A stretch of 17,104 nt of DNA from an uncultured Eubacterium sp. (GTDB lineage: Bacteria > Bacillota > Clostridia > Lachnospirales > Lachnospiraceae): NCBI GenBank assembly GCA_910589665.1, contig CAJUTR010000034.1, positions 1-17,104 of the forward strand. Direction: 5' to 3'. Below, piece after piece: positions 15,776-17,104 of the stretch; positions within the stretch are counted from its first letter, which is position 1, and every line of letters starts with the position of its first letter. The notes beneath the pieces were generated by a model. That model worked only from the letters and a program-made list of their open reading frames with translations, ran no database searches and was not told the origin of the DNA. The position numbers were made by a program, and so were the translations under genes.

Positions 15776-15883
15776 TGTGTTATTATCAAGGAGGATGGAA
15801 CTAAAGCGCTAGTTGCTGTTTATGATAGCGTGAACGGCTTATTTGGGACAGGGGATTTTATCATTCAGGATAGTAGGAGGTAA
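15776..15883 (+). pseudogene. Orphan C-terminal coding remnant
   Basis: After a TGA at 15773-15775, 35 codons stay open to TAA at 15881-15883 and read like protein (KEDGTKALVAVYDSVNGLFG). There is no usable start or ribosome site at its beginning, so it looks like the end of a lost gene. Its last codons contain the ribosome site of the next gene. Family not recognised; chance is possible for so short a frame. Confidence 0.3.
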
Positions 15884-15888
15884 ATAAC

Positions 15889-16221
15889 GTGGCTATCACG
15901 ATAAATATCTATTATAGCGGTAAAGGGGGAAATGCAAGGAAATTTGCGGAGGAAATGTTTTTGACCGGTGTTGTCAGTGACATTCGTGCAGAAGAGGGAA
16001 ACATAAGGTATGAATATTATTTCCCGACGGATGATAAGGAAACAGTGCTTTTAGTCGACAGTTGGAAAGACCAGCGTTCTTTGGATGTCCACCATGGTTC
16101 TCCTATGATGGAAAAGATTGCGGAACTCCGGGAGAAATATGACCTGCATATGAGGGTGGAACGGTATGTGTCTGATGAAACCGGGAGTTCTGCGGCAGAT
16201 AGGATATTTTTAAGGGAATAA
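15889..16221 (+). CDS. Antibiotic biosynthesis monooxygenase (ABM) domain protein
   Basis: The GTG start at 15889 follows TAGGAGG by eight bases. The 110-aa product begins MAITINIYYSGKGGNARKF and contains EEGNIRYEYYFP, VLLVDSWKDQRSLDVHH and SPMMEKIAELREKYDLHMRV. These are the pattern of small dimeric ferredoxin-like ABM-domain proteins (putative quinol monooxygenases, YgiN/LsrG-like), usually about 95-110 aa. Key positions are the aspartate-tryptophan pair and the HH-SP segment. Such proteins oxidise quinols or handle small reactive metabolites in the cytoplasm; the substrate is not readable here. It stands alone, with broken genes on both sides. Confidence 0.85.
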   Translation: MAITINIYYSGKGGNARKFAEEMFLTGVVSDIRAEEGNIRYEYYFPTDDKETVLLVDSWKDQRSLDVHHGSPMMEKIAELREKYDLHMRVERYVSDETGSSAADRIFLRE

Positions 16222-16255
16222 GCCGTAGTTTTTGGAAATTAGCTGAAGGAAAGAG

Positions 16256-16618
16256 TTGTCTAGAAACAGAGAATTAATGAGAGTGTTTAAAGATGTTGGA
16301 TTAGTAGAACAACTGGGTTCCGGAATGAGTCGGATATTGCGATTTTATGACAAAAGCATTTTTGAAATATCCGATTACTTTATAAAAGTTGTTTTTCCAT
16401 TTTCAGTGCCGAATGAAAATGAGATTATCGCAAATGGCGATGAAAATCGGGTTTTGTTATTGTTGGAAAAAGAACCAAATTTTACAGCGAAGAAAATAAG
16501 TGAACAGACAGGTTTTAGCACTAGAAAAATCAGTCGTATCATCAAGAGTTTGCGTGAGACGGGGAAGATTATACGTGTGGGTTCTGCGAGAAAAGGTTAC
16601 TGGAAAGTAAATAAATAA
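16256..16618 (+). pseudogene. C-terminal stump of an AlbA-type ATP-binding/HTH regulator
   Basis: The 120-aa frame opens with TTG after GAAGGAAAGAG. RNRELMRVFKDVGLVEQLGSGMSRILRFYD is the end of the ATP-binding (HATPase_c_4-like) part of AlbA_2-domain proteins, normally about 400-500 aa. It is followed by a winged helix of about 60 residues (NRVLLLLEKEPNFTAKKISEQTGFSTRKISRIIK) ending in GYWKVNK. The N-terminal AlbA domain and most of the ATPase part are missing; a stop lies four codons upstream. The remaining wHTH could still fold, so a small DNA-binding product is possible, but the gene is best treated as a truncated relic. Confidence 0.7.
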
Positions 16619-16647
16619 CTTTAGCATATCTCTTATGGGAGAAGAGG

Positions 16648-16690
16648 AAAAGTACTAATTCTGATTTCTCGTATTCAGTCTTTTTTCTTG
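16648..16690 (+). terminator. Possible terminator after the AlbA-type fragment
   Basis: AAAAG-T-ACT-AAT (16648-16659) pairs imperfectly with ATT-C-AGT-CTTTT (16673-16684), with one bulge on each side, and a T-rich tract TTTTTTCTTG follows. Confidence 0.35.
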
Positions 16691-16835
16691 TTTCACATGT
16701 TAGGCACAAAAGAGCTGGGATGGTGAATAAGGCAAACATCAAACTGGAATTTACAAAGTATTTGTATCTGTACGTTGCTTACCGCCTGTAGTGAAGCCTG
16801 CCTGCTGAGGGGTGCGGTGCGAACTATCATTCATA

Positions 16836-16864
16836 TTGCGTCATTCGATAAAATACTGTATAAT
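16836..16864 (+). promoter_or_regulatory. Promoter of the secreted-protein gene
   Basis: TTGCGT (16836-16841), a 17-base spacer and a perfect TATAAT (16859-16864). It implies a transcript start near 16871 and a leader of about 100 bases. The stretch 16691-16835 ahead of it shows no gene or repeat. Confidence 0.6.
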
Positions 16865-16921
16865 TAGCATATATTTAAGAGGGGGGATTTGTTGTTTTCA
16901 TTGCCTGATGTTTTCCGTAGG

Positions 16922-16949
16922 GGAAGCCATGTGAGATGATGGCGGTTCC
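16922..16949 (+). ncRNA. Structured 5' leader element, identity unknown
   Basis: GGAA (16922-16925) plus GCCAT (16926-16930) pair with ATGGC (16939-16943) and TTCC (16946-16949), giving nine pairs with a two-base bulge and the loop GTGAGATG. The alternative CGGT (16943-16946) with ACCG (16953-16956) competes with it just before the ribosome site GAGAGGAGG. The layout allows translational control. The GGGGAAGCC-GTGAGAT-GGC pattern recalls part of a cobalamin riboswitch, but the leader is too short for a full one. Confidence 0.3.
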
Positions 16950-16971
16950 ACCACCGGAGAGGAGGATGTTT

Positions 16972-17104
16972 ATGAAGAAAAAAATTAAGATTAAGTTATT
17001 ACTCGTATTTGCGGTTTTGTGTTTGATACCGATAACAAGTGCTGTGGGAGTGGAGGCGAAAGCAGATCTGCCCGAACCTGTCATTGACTTGTCCGGAAAT
17101 GAAA
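16972..17104 (+). CDS. Secreted or surface protein, N-terminal part only
   Basis: ATG at 16972 lies six bases after GAGAGGAGG (an ATG at 16966 is in frame but too close to the site). The 44 visible residues start MKKKIKIK, followed by the hydrophobic LLLVFAVLCLIPITSAVGV. A cleavage site is likely after EAKA (about residue 31), and the mature protein begins DLPEPVIDLSGNE. No lipobox cysteine is seen, so type I signal peptidase processing is expected. The gene continues beyond the window and its function cannot be read. It has its own promoter and a structured leader. Confidence 0.8.
   Translation, partial: MKKKIKIKLLLVFAVLCLIPITSAVGVEAKADLPEPVIDLSGNE

Noticed and set aside
16875..17084. Minus-strand 69-aa frame
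   Set aside because: Antisense to a gene with a strong ribosome site and a textbook signal peptide.
1..17104. tRNA or rRNA genes, CRISPR arrays, complete insertion sequences
   Set aside because: No cloverleaf, conserved rRNA block, repeat-spacer array or transposase with terminal inverted repeats was seen on reading both strands; a tRNAscan/Infernal run would be decisive.

Overview
The window looks like chromosomal DNA of an anaerobic Firmicute of class Clostridia, most likely a Lachnospiraceae-type gut bacterium. This rests on strong AGGAGG ribosome sites, moderate GC, a rubrerythrin, the paired radical-SAM/DUF4130 'DNA repair' genes, an Rpn/PD-(D/E)XK transposase-family gene and BceAB-type peptide transporters. 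The lineage is an inference from gene families, not from a marker gene.

Layout. (1) 1-1280: remnant of a mobile element. A Tn916-type tyrosine integrase is cut by an in-frame stop and lacks its N-terminal arm-binding domain. It is followed by four helically spaced TTTACACCA-type repeats and preceded by a small inverted repeat and a possible divergent partial gene. (2) 1400-9889: a seven-gene, one-direction operon with an OmpR-type direct-repeat operator candidate and a nested hairpin that covers the first Shine-Dalgarno. It encodes a 669-aa membrane protein with an M1-peptidase-like outer domain lacking HExxH, an ABC ATPase, a 223-aa membrane subunit, a BceA-type ATPase, a BceB-type permease, an unlisted 45-aa single-span peptide, and a second BceB-type permease. 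(3) 9901-12414: two minus-strand genes, a radical SAM protein and its DUF4130 partner, with a promoter at 12386-12414. (4) 12505-13182: rubrerythrin and its terminator. (5) 13458-14831: a second tyrosine integrase whose C-terminus, including the catalytic tyrosine, is replaced by the tail of an unrelated secreted FxLYD-like protein. (6) 14876-16690: small and broken genes: a frameshifted Rpn-family gene, an orphan C-terminal coding remnant, an intact antibiotic-biosynthesis-monooxygenase-domain protein, and the C-terminal stump of an AlbA-type ATP-binding regulator. (7) 16836-17104: a promoter, a structured 5' leader and the start of a secreted protein that runs off the window.

How it works together. 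The 1512-9889 operon is best read as a cell-envelope module for sensing or resisting antimicrobial peptides. The BceA-type ATPase would drive one or both BceB-type permeases, and a separate ABC-2-like exporter precedes them. No response regulator or histidine kinase is encoded here, so control by an unlinked two-component system is inferred from the operator-like repeats. The ends of the window are rich in decayed mobile-element genes, while the repair genes and rubrerythrin look like stable chromosome.
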